50,779 bases of DNA from Bacteroidales bacterium (lineage in GTDB: Bacteria; Bacteroidota; Bacteroidia; Bacteroidales; UBA4417), in the NCBI GenBank assembly GCA_016707705.1, contig JADJHD010000037.1:1-50779 (forward strand). Direction: 5' to 3'. Shown here piece after piece: positions 10,000-19,675 of this stretch (within the stretch, counting starts at the first letter, position 1; each line of letters opens with the position of its first letter). The notes beneath the pieces were generated by a model. It saw only the letters and a list, made by a program, of their open reading frames with translations. It did not search any database and was not told where the DNA came from. The position numbers were made by a program, and so were the translations under genes.

Positions 10000-10374
10000 A
10001 TGAATAAAAAATTGGTTAAGTATCTTATTGCAACAGTATTACTTGCAGGAATTGTCCTCTTCTCAGCCTGGTATTGGTATGGAATATTCACTCCCTACAA
10101 TGCTTATACAGCGAAAAGGGATATTTCAAAAGGCAACATTCAGATTCTTTATTATGGGGAAATGAACCCCAACCAGAAGTTGGTTGACAGGATTGCAATC
10201 CAATATGGATTTCAATATAAAAGGGTGGATGATTGCACGGTGAATGGTGTGCTGATCAATGGAGTTAAGCGCTATAATGATGTCGTTTATGATTACCTGG
10301 ACAGAACGAAGGGCAAGAATTGGGATAAGGAATTCAGGCATCAGATTGAGATGATTCTGAATATGGACAGATAG
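10000..10374 (+). CDS. Membrane-anchored small protein, possibly FEKKY-type
   Basis: The 124-residue product has one N-terminal membrane segment (about residues 8-28) and a soluble part of about 95 residues. The segments AIQYGFQYKRVDDCTVNG, YNDVVYDYLD and KGKNWDKEF recall the small Bacteroidota proteins named for a FEKKY motif, including the conserved Cys and the YN..V..YL stretch. That match is from memory and weak. The location is probably the inner membrane with the domain in the periplasm. Confidence 0.65.
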   Translation: MNKKLVKYLIATVLLAGIVLFSAWYWYGIFTPYNAYTAKRDISKGNIQILYYGEMNPNQKLVDRIAIQYGFQYKRVDDCTVNGVLINGVKRYNDVVYDYLDRTKGKNWDKEFRHQIEMILNMDR

Positions 10375-10565
10375 GACAAAGATCCCCCGGACATCTCAAC
10401 TAAATCTGTTGCCTCTTTTGAGATGTATGCTTAAATTCGTATCACCGCTTTCACAGAATATTCTTTTGCCTTTAATATTAGGAATAGCATGAGGGAATTC
10501 GGGCTTGTTATCAAATCCAAATCATGCTTCAGGATTGCTGAAGGCATTCTCTTAAACTCATACAG

Positions 10566-11963
10566 ATGAATAAAATAATTATAGTTCTTCTCCTGGCAAT
10601 ATTTGCTATCAGTTGTCAGAAGCAAGCGAACAAAAAAACAACTTCAGCGATTGAAGAGAAGTATCAGCCTCAGGAATATGTGAAACTGAACCATCCTGAA
10701 TGGAGCAAAAATGCTGCGATTTATGAATTAAACACCAGGCAGTTTACCAAAGAAGGAACTTTTCAGGCTGCGCAAACACAGCTACCCCGCCTCAAAAAGC
10801 TGGGCGTTGATATCATCTGGCTGATGCCCATTCATCCCATAGGAGTGAAGAACAGGAAGGGAACGCTTGGAAGTCCCTATTCGGTTAAGGATTATTATGG
10901 TGTGAACCCTGAATTCGGGAGCATGCAGGACCTGAAGAATTTCGTTTCAGCTGCTCATGATCAGGGAATGTATGTGATCCTCGACTGGGTTGCAAATCAT
11001 ACCTCCTGGGATAATAATTTGGTAACCGAGCATCCTGATTGGTATGACAAGGATTATAAGGGAGACTTTCGTCCGACTCCCTGGTGGGATTGGTCTGATA
11101 TCATTGACCTGGACTACAGCAAACCTGAACTGCGCAAGTACATGACCGAAGCCCTGAAGTATTGGGTGAAGGAGGCTGATATTGACGGCTATCGCTGCGA
11201 TGTTGCGGGATTTGTTCCCGTGGATTTCTGGAACAATGTCCGCAAGGAACTGGATGCCATCAAGCCTGTATTTATGCTTGCCGAATGGGAATCCCGCGAC
11301 CTGCATGCCGAAGCCTTTGATATGACCTATGCCTGGAGCTGGAATGAGGCTGTACAGAAGATATGCAAGGGACAGGCTGACGTGAATTCATTGTTTATCT
11401 ATTACTCATGGAATGAAAGCGCTTTTCCTACAAACAGCATGCGCATGACCTTCGTCACCAATCATGATAAGAATGCATGGGAAGGCACAATGCAGGAGCA
11501 GTTTGGAGATGGTCTGGAGGCTGCTATCGTATTGTCGGTAATAGGTGAGGGGATGCCCCTCATTTACAGCGGACAGGAGGCAGGATGCAATAAACGGCTT
11601 CAATTCTTTGAAAAGGATCCCATTCAATGGCAGGAACATCCTATTGGTGACCTGTACACTAGCCTGCTGGCGTTGATGAAAGCCAATACTGCTCTCTGGC
11701 ATGCAAAGTGGGGTGCGACCATGATAAAAGTCCCCAATACTTCTGAGAGCAAGGTGTTCAGTTTTGTCAGGCACAATGATAGGGATAAGGTGTTTGCAGT
11801 ATTAAATTTCTCGAAAGACCCCATAAAGGTGAGCTTCAAGGAATCGCTTTACCAAGGTAACTACACTGATTATTTCTCAAAGGAAAAGGTAAAACTCGAT
11901 GAGAAGTTTGAACTGGAGTTGAAGCCCTGGGGATATAAGGTGTTTGTGAAGGATGCAAATTAA
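10566..11963 (+). CDS. GH13 alpha-amylase-family lipoprotein
   Basis: This 465-residue protein has a lipoprotein signal (lipobox AISC, Cys17) and a GH13 (beta/alpha)8 barrel. Recognisable pieces are the region II motif GYRCDVAG with nucleophile Asp212, the acid/base Glu240 in LAEWES, and Asp301 in VTNHDKN, so all three catalytic residues are present. VILDWVANHTSWDN is the region I motif. A short beta domain ends the protein. It should hydrolyse or transfer alpha-glucosidic linkages, anchored to a membrane facing the periplasm or outside. No sus-type genes adjoin it, so it is not part of a recognisable polysaccharide-utilisation locus here. Confidence 0.93.
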   Translation: MNKIIIVLLLAIFAISCQKQANKKTTSAIEEKYQPQEYVKLNHPEWSKNAAIYELNTRQFTKEGTFQAAQTQLPRLKKLGVDIIWLMPIHPIGVKNRKGTLGSPYSVKDYYGVNPEFGSMQDLKNFVSAAHDQGMYVILDWVANHTSWDNNLVTEHPDWYDKDYKGDFRPTPWWDWSDIIDLDYSKPELRKYMTEALKYWVKEADIDGYRCDVAGFVPVDFWNNVRKELDAIKPVFMLAEWESRDLHAEAFDMTYAWSWNEAVQKICKGQADVNSLFIYYSWNESAFPTNSMRMTFVTNHDKNAWEGTMQEQFGDGLEAAIVLSVIGEGMPLIYSGQEAGCNKRLQFFEKDPIQWQEHPIGDLYTSLLALMKANTALWHAKWGATMIKVPNTSESKVFSFVRHNDRDKVFAVLNFSKDPIKVSFKESLYQGNYTDYFSKEKVKLDEKFELELKPWGYKVFVKDAN

Positions 11964-12066
11964 TATTGCGAATGCAAAGGATGATTGTTGCAGATTCAGT
12001 TATTTAATTGCCTTCTGATTTGAAAAGGGATATTCTGTTCAAAAATTGATTTAACAACTATTCAAT

Positions 12067-12549
12067 ATGCTATTTAAGAGATTCAGAAAACTTAAGCAAT
12101 TAAAAAAGATAGCATCTGTCTATGTCTCTGATAAACACAATCATATTATCATAGTCCCGCGATACGAGAACGAGACTGGAGTTTATTATGAGCAGGAAGC
12201 TTGCCTTAGTTTCGAAATGCCATTAAACCCTCTTGATTTAGGGACAGAAGTTATCAAGGCCTTAAATAACTACTGTTTCAGGGAAGCCCCGGCATCTCTG
12301 AAACTAACCGACTGGCCGGCTTTTAAAGCTGGCAAGTCCAGGTCGGTAAGTGCATTTGAAAAGGAGTACATATATATTCACGTGGGGAGTCTTAATGTTT
12401 CCAATCTTGTTTTGGAAATATGCGGCTACCCGGAAAAGGATAGTGAACTTACTATTAACTCAACAATTTCGTTCTTCGCTCCCCGGGAAGAGTTAGGGGC
12501 GAGAATTATGAAAGTCTATGCAACTTGTTTGACTGGGAAACTCCCTTAA
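12067..12549 (+). CDS. Hypothetical cytoplasmic protein
   Basis: The 160-residue product has no signal peptide or membrane segment. It begins with a basic stretch (FKRFRKLKQLKK) and continues as a mixed alpha/beta protein. Start and stop are clear, and intergenic gaps lie on both sides. I do not recognise the family. Small proteins of this sort often serve as immunity or accessory proteins, but nothing next to it supports that. Confidence 0.65.
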   Translation: MLFKRFRKLKQLKKIASVYVSDKHNHIIIVPRYENETGVYYEQEACLSFEMPLNPLDLGTEVIKALNNYCFREAPASLKLTDWPAFKAGKSRSVSAFEKEYIYIHVGSLNVSNLVLEICGYPEKDSELTINSTISFFAPREELGARIMKVYATCLTGKLP

Positions 12550-12580
12550 AGTAGCAATCCACTTCGTTTTAAGATTATCC

Positions 12581-13123
12581 ATGATGAGAAAATTCAAATT
12601 TGTGTATGCAGTTCTGATGCTCGCAGCAATGACAGCCTGCGAGAAAGCCAATAATACAAAGCCGGACAAAATCACTTTCGAGCAGGTTAATAAGACCGTC
12701 ACGTTAACGAATTCTGATTCCATTTCCGGTGCATGCCAGCATTTGGTTTTTAGTGTGGCAGGCAATGCTGCTGATGGTTTTCAGGCATACATTTCTTCTG
12801 ATTCTGTCATCATGCTTTGTGATGGAAGTGATCAGTTTTTGGTGTATGAAACAACAAATCAGATTAAGGCTCTGGGCGAGAATACTGAAGTTTCAGAGCA
12901 TGGAACCTGGAAAAGGATTACCTGGTTTTCTCTGGACCAGTTTGCCGGCAAAGGTGAGAAGTATGTAGGATACAGGATACTTTCATTTCCTGATGGGAAT
13001 AGTAAATACTACTACGGTTGGATCAAGCTGGAATTATCTGCAGGTATGGAGAACCTTAAGATAATCAACAGAGCAACCAATTACACTGAATTCAACCCTA
13101 TTTCAACTGGGCAGGTTGAGTAG
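12581..13123 (+). CDS. Small lipoprotein of unknown function
   Basis: This 180-residue protein has a lipoprotein signal with lipobox MTAC (Cys20) and a short polar linker. A compact beta-rich domain follows, ending in YYYGWIKLEL, which resembles the last strands of jelly-roll-like domains. It lies 31 bases after the previous gene on the same strand. The family is not recognised. Confidence 0.7.
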   Translation: MMRKFKFVYAVLMLAAMTACEKANNTKPDKITFEQVNKTVTLTNSDSISGACQHLVFSVAGNAADGFQAYISSDSVIMLCDGSDQFLVYETTNQIKALGENTEVSEHGTWKRITWFSLDQFAGKGEKYVGYRILSFPDGNSKYYYGWIKLELSAGMENLKIINRATNYTEFNPISTGQVE

Positions 13124-13316
13124 ACAGTATTGTGAACTCAAGGCTTTTGGTCTATCCGGAATGAGCATTGATCACATGTAGAAATAAGCTTCAATTCTTG
13201 CGTAACAAACTGTTGAAACTACCTTATTGGTTTATACCTGACAGATTTAGCGTTTTCATTGTTTGCCTCTCGAAATTCCAACAATTCACTCCTTTAACAT
13301 TATCAAAACTATCCTC

Positions 13317-13967
13317 ATGAAAAAACTCAGTCTTGCCTTCATTTTGATGATGCTTGCCATACTGATCTTCTCATGCAGGAAGGAAAAGGATGAAAATTCT
13401 ATTATAGTTGATCCCAACTTTACTGATTTTCATGATACCATGTTTACAGTGCAATGGGCCAATTTCGGACTGGACTATAATCTGGATATTGATAAGGATA
13501 GTGTCACAGATGTTATCATCACAGCATACAGCTATTATTCAAGTACTGCAGGCCATGAGAGCTATCTCAGGGTTGCTCCGAAGAATGGATACAGTCTTGC
13601 CTTTTCGGAGATAATCACTACCCGTTGGCATTGGAATCCAAGTTTGGTGGATACCATTTTTTATGTCGATACTGTCATGATTCCCAGAGTTTATCATCTC
13701 AATGACACTATTCGAATATCAGACCTTTCCAATGATGCATCCATGATGGTTTATTATTCTTCAGGCCCATCAGGTCCGTTCTCGGAATACAATAGTGGCT
13801 TGTCGTACAGGATCAGTGAGACCGATTACTATTATATTGCTTTAATTAAATCGGATGGAATATCCCGAAAGATTGCTTGGTTGAAGGTTAAAAGTCTGTC
13901 GACGAGTGGGATTTTCATCAACAGCAGCAATTTTGTAGTGGACAAGGATTTGCTGAAAATAGAATAG
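13317..13967 (+). CDS. Small lipoprotein of unknown function
   Basis: The start is the ATG at 13317, which begins a standard lipoprotein signal (MKKLSLAF, lipobox FSC); the longer frame from 13263 lacks one. The 216-residue product has an acidic stretch DIDKDSVTD that looks like a single calcium-binding loop (DxDxD). It shares general layout with the preceding lipoprotein, but no clear homology is visible by eye. Confidence 0.7.
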   Translation: MKKLSLAFILMMLAILIFSCRKEKDENSIIVDPNFTDFHDTMFTVQWANFGLDYNLDIDKDSVTDVIITAYSYYSSTAGHESYLRVAPKNGYSLAFSEIITTRWHWNPSLVDTIFYVDTVMIPRVYHLNDTIRISDLSNDASMMVYYSSGPSGPFSEYNSGLSYRISETDYYYIALIKSDGISRKIAWLKVKSLSTSGIFINSSNFVVDKDLLKIE

Positions 13968-14100
13968 CCGGCAGCTATATTCGAAAAAAACACTAATAGC
14001 TGTAGGGGTAATTAGAGATAGAGTTGTCTTATAGCTGTAATTGATTCTGTTATCGAAGTCTCTGAAGACTTCCATTTGTTAACTGCTTATCCTGATTATT

Positions 14101-15387
14101 ATGATTTCTAGAAAGAGACTATTTGTGTTCCTGTTTTTGGTATTGATTTGCAAATCTGGATTTTCACAGTGGAGGTATCTGGAAGGATATCGAAGCTATG
14201 GCCTTGACTGGGTATTTATGGGAAATGTGCAATTCGATGTTTCACCAGATGATGGGATTTATGTGAGTTCTGAGTATTCATATTCCTTCTCCCCTCATTA
14301 TTACTGGTTTGTAATCAATAAAAGTCACGATGGTGGAACAATCTGGTCGGACTGTACTATTCCAAATGGTGGAGTTACCTATTGCAACAACATATTTTGT
14401 ACTGCCCCATCAGAGATGGTTGCAATAACCTCAAGTATTTATAGTGGAGCCATAAATTCAACTATCAATGATGGTAGCGAATGGATTACGCAGGGCGGCC
14501 AATGGTGGAATGACGGAAGCTTTTTTGGAGGGGACTTCGTGAATTCACACAAAGGCATGATTTTTTTCTACAACTTTCCGTTAGCTTCAACCAGCGTTTG
14601 CTGCATCGAGAATGGCACTTTTGAGTTCAGGACCAGCGATACCCTGGATCTGAGACATGCAAGTATAGTTATGACTGATGAATCGACAGCCTATATGCTT
14701 TGCCGGGATGTAAGGGGAGTGGTCTTGCCTCAAAGTGGAAATAACTGCATTGTTAAAACCAGCAACTTCGGACAGAGCTGGACCAAGGTTTATACTGATA
14801 CTGTATTTGGATTGATCCATCTCCAAATTGACTCATTGGGTGAAGGAGTTGCGGTTGGAAATAATGGGAGGATAATTCATGCTGATTCAGGAAAGGATTG
14901 GACAGAAATGGAATCGGGCAGCAGTAAAACTATTAGGTATACCACCTCGCGAAATGGCACCTTTTTGTGTGTGGGGGACTCAGGGCTCATTCTTAAAAAG
15001 GAAAACGGACAGAATGAATGGGTTGATTTATCCTATGGAACGGCGAATTACAGGAAAATTAAAGTCAATTCGAAGTTTATAGGTTATGTGCTTACCGATA
15101 GCTCTCAGATTCTTTACAGCCAGCAGGCTTTAGGATTACCTGATTTAAAGAAGGAATCTGCAGTTTCAGTATTTCCGAATCCGGTTGAAAACCAGCTTAA
15201 TTACAATCTGCCTTCAAATTATCATTTAAAGGATATTATAATTACCGATATGGCCGGAATGGTTCAATTGCAGTTTTATAGAAGCCAGAATGGATTGCTT
15301 GATCTGAAGAATCTGGCTCCCGGCATTTATTTCGTGACTTTTCAATGTGCAGAAGGGCGGTTCACTCAAAAGCTGGTTAAACAATAA
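14101..15387 (+). CDS. Secreted YCF48/BNR-like beta-propeller protein with T9SS sorting domain
   Basis: This 428-residue protein has a signal peptide (residues 1-22, ending GFSQ). A body of Asp-box-like repeats follows (NKSHDGGTIW, TSNFGQSW), resembling the YCF48/photosystem-assembly-like propellers common among Bacteroidota secreted proteins. It ends in a T9SS type A domain (VFPNPVEN, then APGIYFVTF, ending in KLVKQ). It is probably surface-bound; the ligand is unknown. Confidence 0.85.
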   Translation: MISRKRLFVFLFLVLICKSGFSQWRYLEGYRSYGLDWVFMGNVQFDVSPDDGIYVSSEYSYSFSPHYYWFVINKSHDGGTIWSDCTIPNGGVTYCNNIFCTAPSEMVAITSSIYSGAINSTINDGSEWITQGGQWWNDGSFFGGDFVNSHKGMIFFYNFPLASTSVCCIENGTFEFRTSDTLDLRHASIVMTDESTAYMLCRDVRGVVLPQSGNNCIVKTSNFGQSWTKVYTDTVFGLIHLQIDSLGEGVAVGNNGRIIHADSGKDWTEMESGSSKTIRYTTSRNGTFLCVGDSGLILKKENGQNEWVDLSYGTANYRKIKVNSKFIGYVLTDSSQILYSQQALGLPDLKKESAVSVFPNPVENQLNYNLPSNYHLKDIIITDMAGMVQLQFYRSQNGLLDLKNLAPGIYFVTFQCAEGRFTQKLVKQ

Positions 15388-15461
15388 TATTCACGGATGA
15401 AATCTGGCTTGTCGATTATATTCATAGATTAGCCTGCATCGTACATCAAATTGCAAATTCT

Positions 15462-16083
15462 ATGAGGATAGTCAGCTTTAAAGCAGGGATAATTGCCTTT
15501 CTCATCTTACTTATCATTGTCACCTGCCTTCATCCCATTTATCCGAGGGAGCAGTTTCTCCAGCACCTTGGGACGGCTCTGATGCTGATAATTCCCTTCT
15601 CTGACCTGAAGCGAAACAGATTGAGTAAATCCGCCTTTATCTGTGTTTCCCTTTTTATAATGATTCATATTATTGGAGCCAGATACATCTATTCCAATGT
15701 GCCGTACAATGATTGGTTCAAAGCAGCATTCAACATGGATTTGAACGGATTCCTGCATACCTCCCGAAACCATTACGATAGATTTGTCCACCTTATGTTT
15801 GGAGTGCTGGCTTTCCCTTATGTGTTTGAGGTCCTTGATCGATAGAACCGGTATGAAAAAAATGCTGCGGATTCTGATGGCTTTTGCTGTTATTCAGTCG
15901 GTTAGCATGTTCTATGAGATATTTGAATGGCTTCTTACCATTGTTGTTTCCAGCGAAGCAGCAGATAGTTATAACGGACAACAGGGTGATTTATGGGATG
16001 CCCAGAAGGATATGGCGCTGGCAATGGCGGGCTCATTGCTGATGGTAATAATTTATTCTTTCAGAAAAATTAAGCAGCAATAA
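15462..16083 (+). CDS. YjdF/DUF2238-like membrane protein, split by a one-base frameshift
   Basis: Two overlapping frames together give one protein of about 206 residues, close to the usual length of YjdF/DUF2238 proteins. The first frame (15462-15845) has several membrane helices and ends HYDRFVHLMFGVLAF, then VFEVLDR-stop. The second (about 15846-16083) continues RTGMKKML, then FYEIFEWL and QQGDLWDAQKDM. Removing one base near the TAG at 15843-15845 joins the two halves of the family's most conserved region. The function of the family is not established. It may be a real mutation or an assembly error. Confidence 0.75.
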
Positions 16084-16135
16084 TTTATTGAAAATTAAAC
16101 TATTGGTGACAACTTAAGATTATAGGATACAAACG

Positions 16136-16858
16136 ATGAGCAATTGTCAAAATCAGGGTTTGGCCGAGAACGGATGGGCTACCTTTTTCAATGAAGCTGC
16201 AATGTTCTCAGAGAGTTTCAGGAAAGAAATGTCTGATCAGCTGCATTTGAAACTTTTTGAAATTCTGGGTGTTGAGGCAGACTCATCAAGGGCCGGCTTT
16301 TTTCTTCATGTCGGAGATTCTGGATTGGAGATATCAGTCAGGGAAAAGACTGCGTTTATCAAAGTGAGTCTGATATCTTATGATTCAATTGGTTATGGTT
16401 GCACAGCCTTTTGGGAGTTGCAGCAAACTGACTCACCTGAAAAGGCAACATCAATGAGTGAACTTGATTCTCAAAGAATAGCATTTGGATGGTGCAATGA
16501 TTTGAATGCAGAATTATTCAAAAAAATGTTGCGCCCTCTCAAAATTCTGAACAGTAAAAAGCATGGAGTCAAATTCAGGGTGGAGTACGATTATTCATTA
16601 TTTCCTGATCTGCAAATTCAGATATACTTTTCCGTAATTCCTGAGAATATACTTCTGAATAATTTGGAAAAATTGTTTCGGGATGCAATTCCGGGATCAT
16701 ATGTGTCGGGGTTTTCCTTTTCTGAACTTAAAGCTTTTGGGATTATTGATTTTCAGGGGTATGGATTTAAAGAAGGGATAGCTGCCTTGCTATCCTCAAT
16801 TAAACTGATCGGGGACAGTGATCTGTGTGGAAATATTGAGAGGATAGTCATCAGATAG
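16136..16858 (+). CDS. Hypothetical cytoplasmic protein
   Basis: This 240-residue protein has no signal peptide, membrane helix or recognisable motif. It appears mixed alpha/beta and is complete. The gene lies 52 bases after the YjdF-like gene on the same strand. I do not recognise a family. Confidence 0.65.
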   Translation: MSNCQNQGLAENGWATFFNEAAMFSESFRKEMSDQLHLKLFEILGVEADSSRAGFFLHVGDSGLEISVREKTAFIKVSLISYDSIGYGCTAFWELQQTDSPEKATSMSELDSQRIAFGWCNDLNAELFKKMLRPLKILNSKKHGVKFRVEYDYSLFPDLQIQIYFSVIPENILLNNLEKLFRDAIPGSYVSGFSFSELKAFGIIDFQGYGFKEGIAALLSSIKLIGDSDLCGNIERIVIR

Positions 16859-16875
16859 AATTAAACAGATTGCAT

Positions 16876-16883
16876 TATGTTTG
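16876..16883 (+). promoter_or_regulatory. Candidate -7 box TATGTTTG
   Basis: This is an exact TAnnTTTG match about 27 bases before the acetyltransferase start. I see no good -33 partner. Confidence 0.3.
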
Positions 16884-16910
16884 TATTCTTACCCCTTATG
16901 ATTTCTGATT

Positions 16911-17453
16911 ATGGAACACTATGAAACCGAAAGGTTGATTCTTAAACCTGCTGATATTGAGGATGCTGCTTTTATTCTGGAGCTTCTCAATACTCCCAAA
17001 TGGCTGGAGAATATCGGCGACAGGAATGTGAAGTCGTTGCAGGATGCCGAAGAATATATAAGAATCAAAATGCGCCCTCAGATTGAGCGGCTGGGTTATG
17101 GGAATTTTACCATAATAAGGAAAGAGGATGGCGCTAAACTGGGTATTTGCGGACTTTACGACCGGGAAGGAATGGAAGGGATTGATATTGGCTTTGCCTT
17201 GCTTCCGCAATTTGAAGGGAAGGGGTATGCTTTTGAAAGTGCAAACAGACTAAAGGAACTGGCATTCGGGAAATTCGGTCTGAAGGAGATTTTTGCCATC
17301 ACAACAATTGCAAACAAAGCATCACAGGATCTGCTTTTCCGACTTGGGATGCAAATTTTAAAAACAATCACTTTCCCGGATGACCCGGAAGAACTTTATC
17401 TCTTTTATCTCAGTTCTGAGTCAGAGAAAACACTTTCCGGCAAGGATTGTTAA
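16911..17453 (+). CDS. GNAT-family N-acetyltransferase (RimJ/RimL-like)
   Basis: The 180-residue product opens with ETERLILKPADIEDA, the typical start of RimJ/RimL-type acetyltransferases. It contains the acetyl-CoA-binding region LLPQFEGKGYAFESA (the family's Q/RxxGxG/A-like loop). The ending SQDLLFRLGM is the conserved helix before the last strand. It should transfer acetyl from acetyl-CoA to an amine; the acceptor is unknown. It is cytoplasmic. Confidence 0.88.
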   Translation: MEHYETERLILKPADIEDAAFILELLNTPKWLENIGDRNVKSLQDAEEYIRIKMRPQIERLGYGNFTIIRKEDGAKLGICGLYDREGMEGIDIGFALLPQFEGKGYAFESANRLKELAFGKFGLKEIFAITTIANKASQDLLFRLGMQILKTITFPDDPEELYLFYLSSESEKTLSGKDC

Positions 17454-17489
17454 ATCATATAAATTCTTGAACCTAAATCCGAAGAATTT

Positions 17490-17897
17490 ATGAATCCAAT
17501 TCTAAGAAATATTCTTGCCGTTATTGCTGGCGTTGTGGTAGGCGGTGCCGTGAATATGGGACTGGTTATGATCAGCGGACATATCATCCCGCCTCCTGAA
17601 GGTGCCGACAATACTACCATGGAAGGATTAAAAGCTTCCCTGCATTTGTTTCAGCCAAAACATTTTCTCTTCCCCTTTCTTGCCCATGCCCTGGGCACCT
17701 TCTTTGGTGCACTGATCACCGCTCTGTTTGCTGCCAACCGGAAAACGATGCTGGCACTCTTGATAGGAGTGGTATTCCTGGTTGGAGGGATTGCCAATAT
17801 TGTAATGTTGCCATCCCCACTCTGGTTTACCCTTGTTGATCTTGTTGGTGCATATATCCCAATGGCCTACCTTGCTTCCAGACTGGTAAGGAAATAG
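17490..17897 (+). CDS. Small integral membrane protein with four predicted helices
   Basis: This 135-residue protein has hydrophobic segments at about residues 5-30, 54-74, 80-101 and 108-128. The Gly-rich first helix (AVIAGVVVGGAVNMG) and the pattern HFLFPFLAHALGTFFGALI recall a widespread family of small uncharacterised membrane proteins. It starts 36 bases after the acetyltransferase and may share its transcript. Confidence 0.75.
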   Translation: MNPILRNILAVIAGVVVGGAVNMGLVMISGHIIPPPEGADNTTMEGLKASLHLFQPKHFLFPFLAHALGTFFGALITALFAANRKTMLALLIGVVFLVGGIANIVMLPSPLWFTLVDLVGAYIPMAYLASRLVRK

Positions 17898-18052
17898 TCT
17901 GGTCAGAACCTGCTCAAGGCATTACTTCTATTCGTAATTCTCTTTTTTCCCGGGATGAATATTGATTCATCTCTTTCTCCTGAATTGTGCTAAATTTAGT
18001 CCCGCAGTTTTTGAAATAGATATAACAGGAGCAACATTTAAACATCATCAGA

Positions 18053-19675
18053 ATGAAGTATAGAAACCTGATTGTATTGTCAGCAATACTTTTATCATTA
18101 TTTTCCTCCTTTGCAGGCGCTGCAGCTGAAGGGACAAGAACTATTTCGGCAGATCAGCTTCGTGACAAGATTGCAGGTGGCTGGGCAGGAAAAATGATTG
18201 GTGTGACCTATGGGGCCCCGACTGAATTTCGGGCACTTCAGAAATTATATCTGGATCCGATCACCTGGACACCTGCGGATATTCGCGGAAGCATGTGGCA
18301 GGATGATATTTATGTACAGCTTACTTTCCTGATGGCCATGGATCAGTTTGGGATGGATGCACCTGTAAAGAATCTCCAGGAAATGCTTGCCAAAGCCGGA
18401 TACCCGCTCTGGTGCGCCAATATGCAGGCAAGAAAGAACTACTTTGATGGAATCTATCCTCCTGAATCGGGGAATCCGGAATACAGCTACAGGGCTGATG
18501 ATATCGATTTCCAGATTGAAGCAGATTATATTGGCTTTATGAATCCCGGCATGCCTCAGAATGTGGTGGACATGTGCTGGAAAATCGGCCATATTATGAA
18601 TTATGGCGATGGTGTTTACGGTGGAATCTTTATCGATGCCATGTACAGCGCTGCCTACTTCGAAAACGATATAATGACTGTGATTAATAAAGGTCTTGAA
18701 GCATTGCCTCCCGGATCTGATTATGCAAGGATTGTAAGGGATGTGATCAGGTTGCATAAGCATTATCCCAACGACTGGAAAGGCGCATGGGCTGAACTGG
18801 ATACCAAATGGGGTGATGTAGATATCAGCGGGGCCGGTTCGCCTTTCAATATCGATGCCAAGCTGAACGGGGCTTATATCGTTATGGGACTCCTCTACGG
18901 CAACGGAGATATCGATAAAACCCTTGAAATTAGCACCCGCTGCGGACAGGATTCCGACTGCAATCCTTCCAATGCCATGGCTGTTCTCGGGGTGATTAAG
19001 GGTTTCAGTAATCTGCCTGCTGAAATGCAAAATGGCGTAAGGCATATGGGCGATTCCCTCTTCATCAATACTACCTATTCCTTTAACTCAGCAGTGGAAA
19101 GTACCTACAAATACGCACTGACGCTCATCAAAGCCAATGGTGGTAAATTGGAAAATAATATCATAACATTGCCTGTTCAGGAAGTGGTTCCGGCTAAGCT
19201 GGAAGTGTCGTTCCCGAATGTGGTCTATGAGCGGAATGCGTCTGTATTTAGTGATGCAGGATGGAAATTTAAAGGAAACTGGCAACCCTATATGGAGAAG
19301 TCCTGGGACCAGAAAAGTGAAAAGGAGCAATCAAAATACTCCGCCAATCCTGGTGATGAGGCAGAATTTACCTTCAGCGGTACCGGAGTATCAATCATGG
19401 GAAACTGGTTCAAGGATGGCGGCCAAGCCGATGTTTACCTGGATGGGAAACTGACCCGATCCATTGATACCTACTATGAATACAGCAATCAGGAACATGC
19501 TTCAGTTAGCATTTGGCATGTTTTTCAGCTAGCTCCCGGTAGCCATACCATCAAAATAGTAGTGAAAGGCAGCAGCAATCCGCTTTCCAAAGGGAAGAAC
19601 GTTTATATCAGGGAGGCTGTGGTCTATAAAACCGGACTTAAGAAGAATGATTCCTGGCGTTTCTCGTTCGAATAA
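18053..19675 (+). CDS. Secreted ADP-ribosylglycohydrolase-like protein with C-terminal carbohydrate-binding-like domain
   Basis: The 540-residue product has a signal peptide (residues 1-25). Its DraG/ADP-ribosylglycohydrolase fold begins GGWAGKMIGV (residues 42-51). Candidate metal-binding acidic pairs follow: WQDD (Asp84, Asp85), RADD (Asp149, Asp150) and CGQDSDC (residues 297-303), matching the D-x-D positions of the family. The last 150 residues form a beta-rich domain (FSGTGVSIMGNWFKDGG, then GSHTIKIVV) of the kind seen on secreted glycoside-active enzymes. The family normally removes ADP-ribose from proteins or metabolites. A signal peptide plus a sugar-binding-like tail suggests an extracytoplasmic glycan or N-glycoside substrate instead (inference). 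Confidence 0.85.
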   Translation: MKYRNLIVLSAILLSLFSSFAGAAAEGTRTISADQLRDKIAGGWAGKMIGVTYGAPTEFRALQKLYLDPITWTPADIRGSMWQDDIYVQLTFLMAMDQFGMDAPVKNLQEMLAKAGYPLWCANMQARKNYFDGIYPPESGNPEYSYRADDIDFQIEADYIGFMNPGMPQNVVDMCWKIGHIMNYGDGVYGGIFIDAMYSAAYFENDIMTVINKGLEALPPGSDYARIVRDVIRLHKHYPNDWKGAWAELDTKWGDVDISGAGSPFNIDAKLNGAYIVMGLLYGNGDIDKTLEISTRCGQDSDCNPSNAMAVLGVIKGFSNLPAEMQNGVRHMGDSLFINTTYSFNSAVESTYKYALTLIKANGGKLENNIITLPVQEVVPAKLEVSFPNVVYERNASVFSDAGWKFKGNWQPYMEKSWDQKSEKEQSKYSANPGDEAEFTFSGTGVSIMGNWFKDGGQADVYLDGKLTRSIDTYYEYSNQEHASVSIWHVFQLAPGSHTIKIVVKGSSNPLSKGKNVYIREAVVYKTGLKKNDSWRFSFE

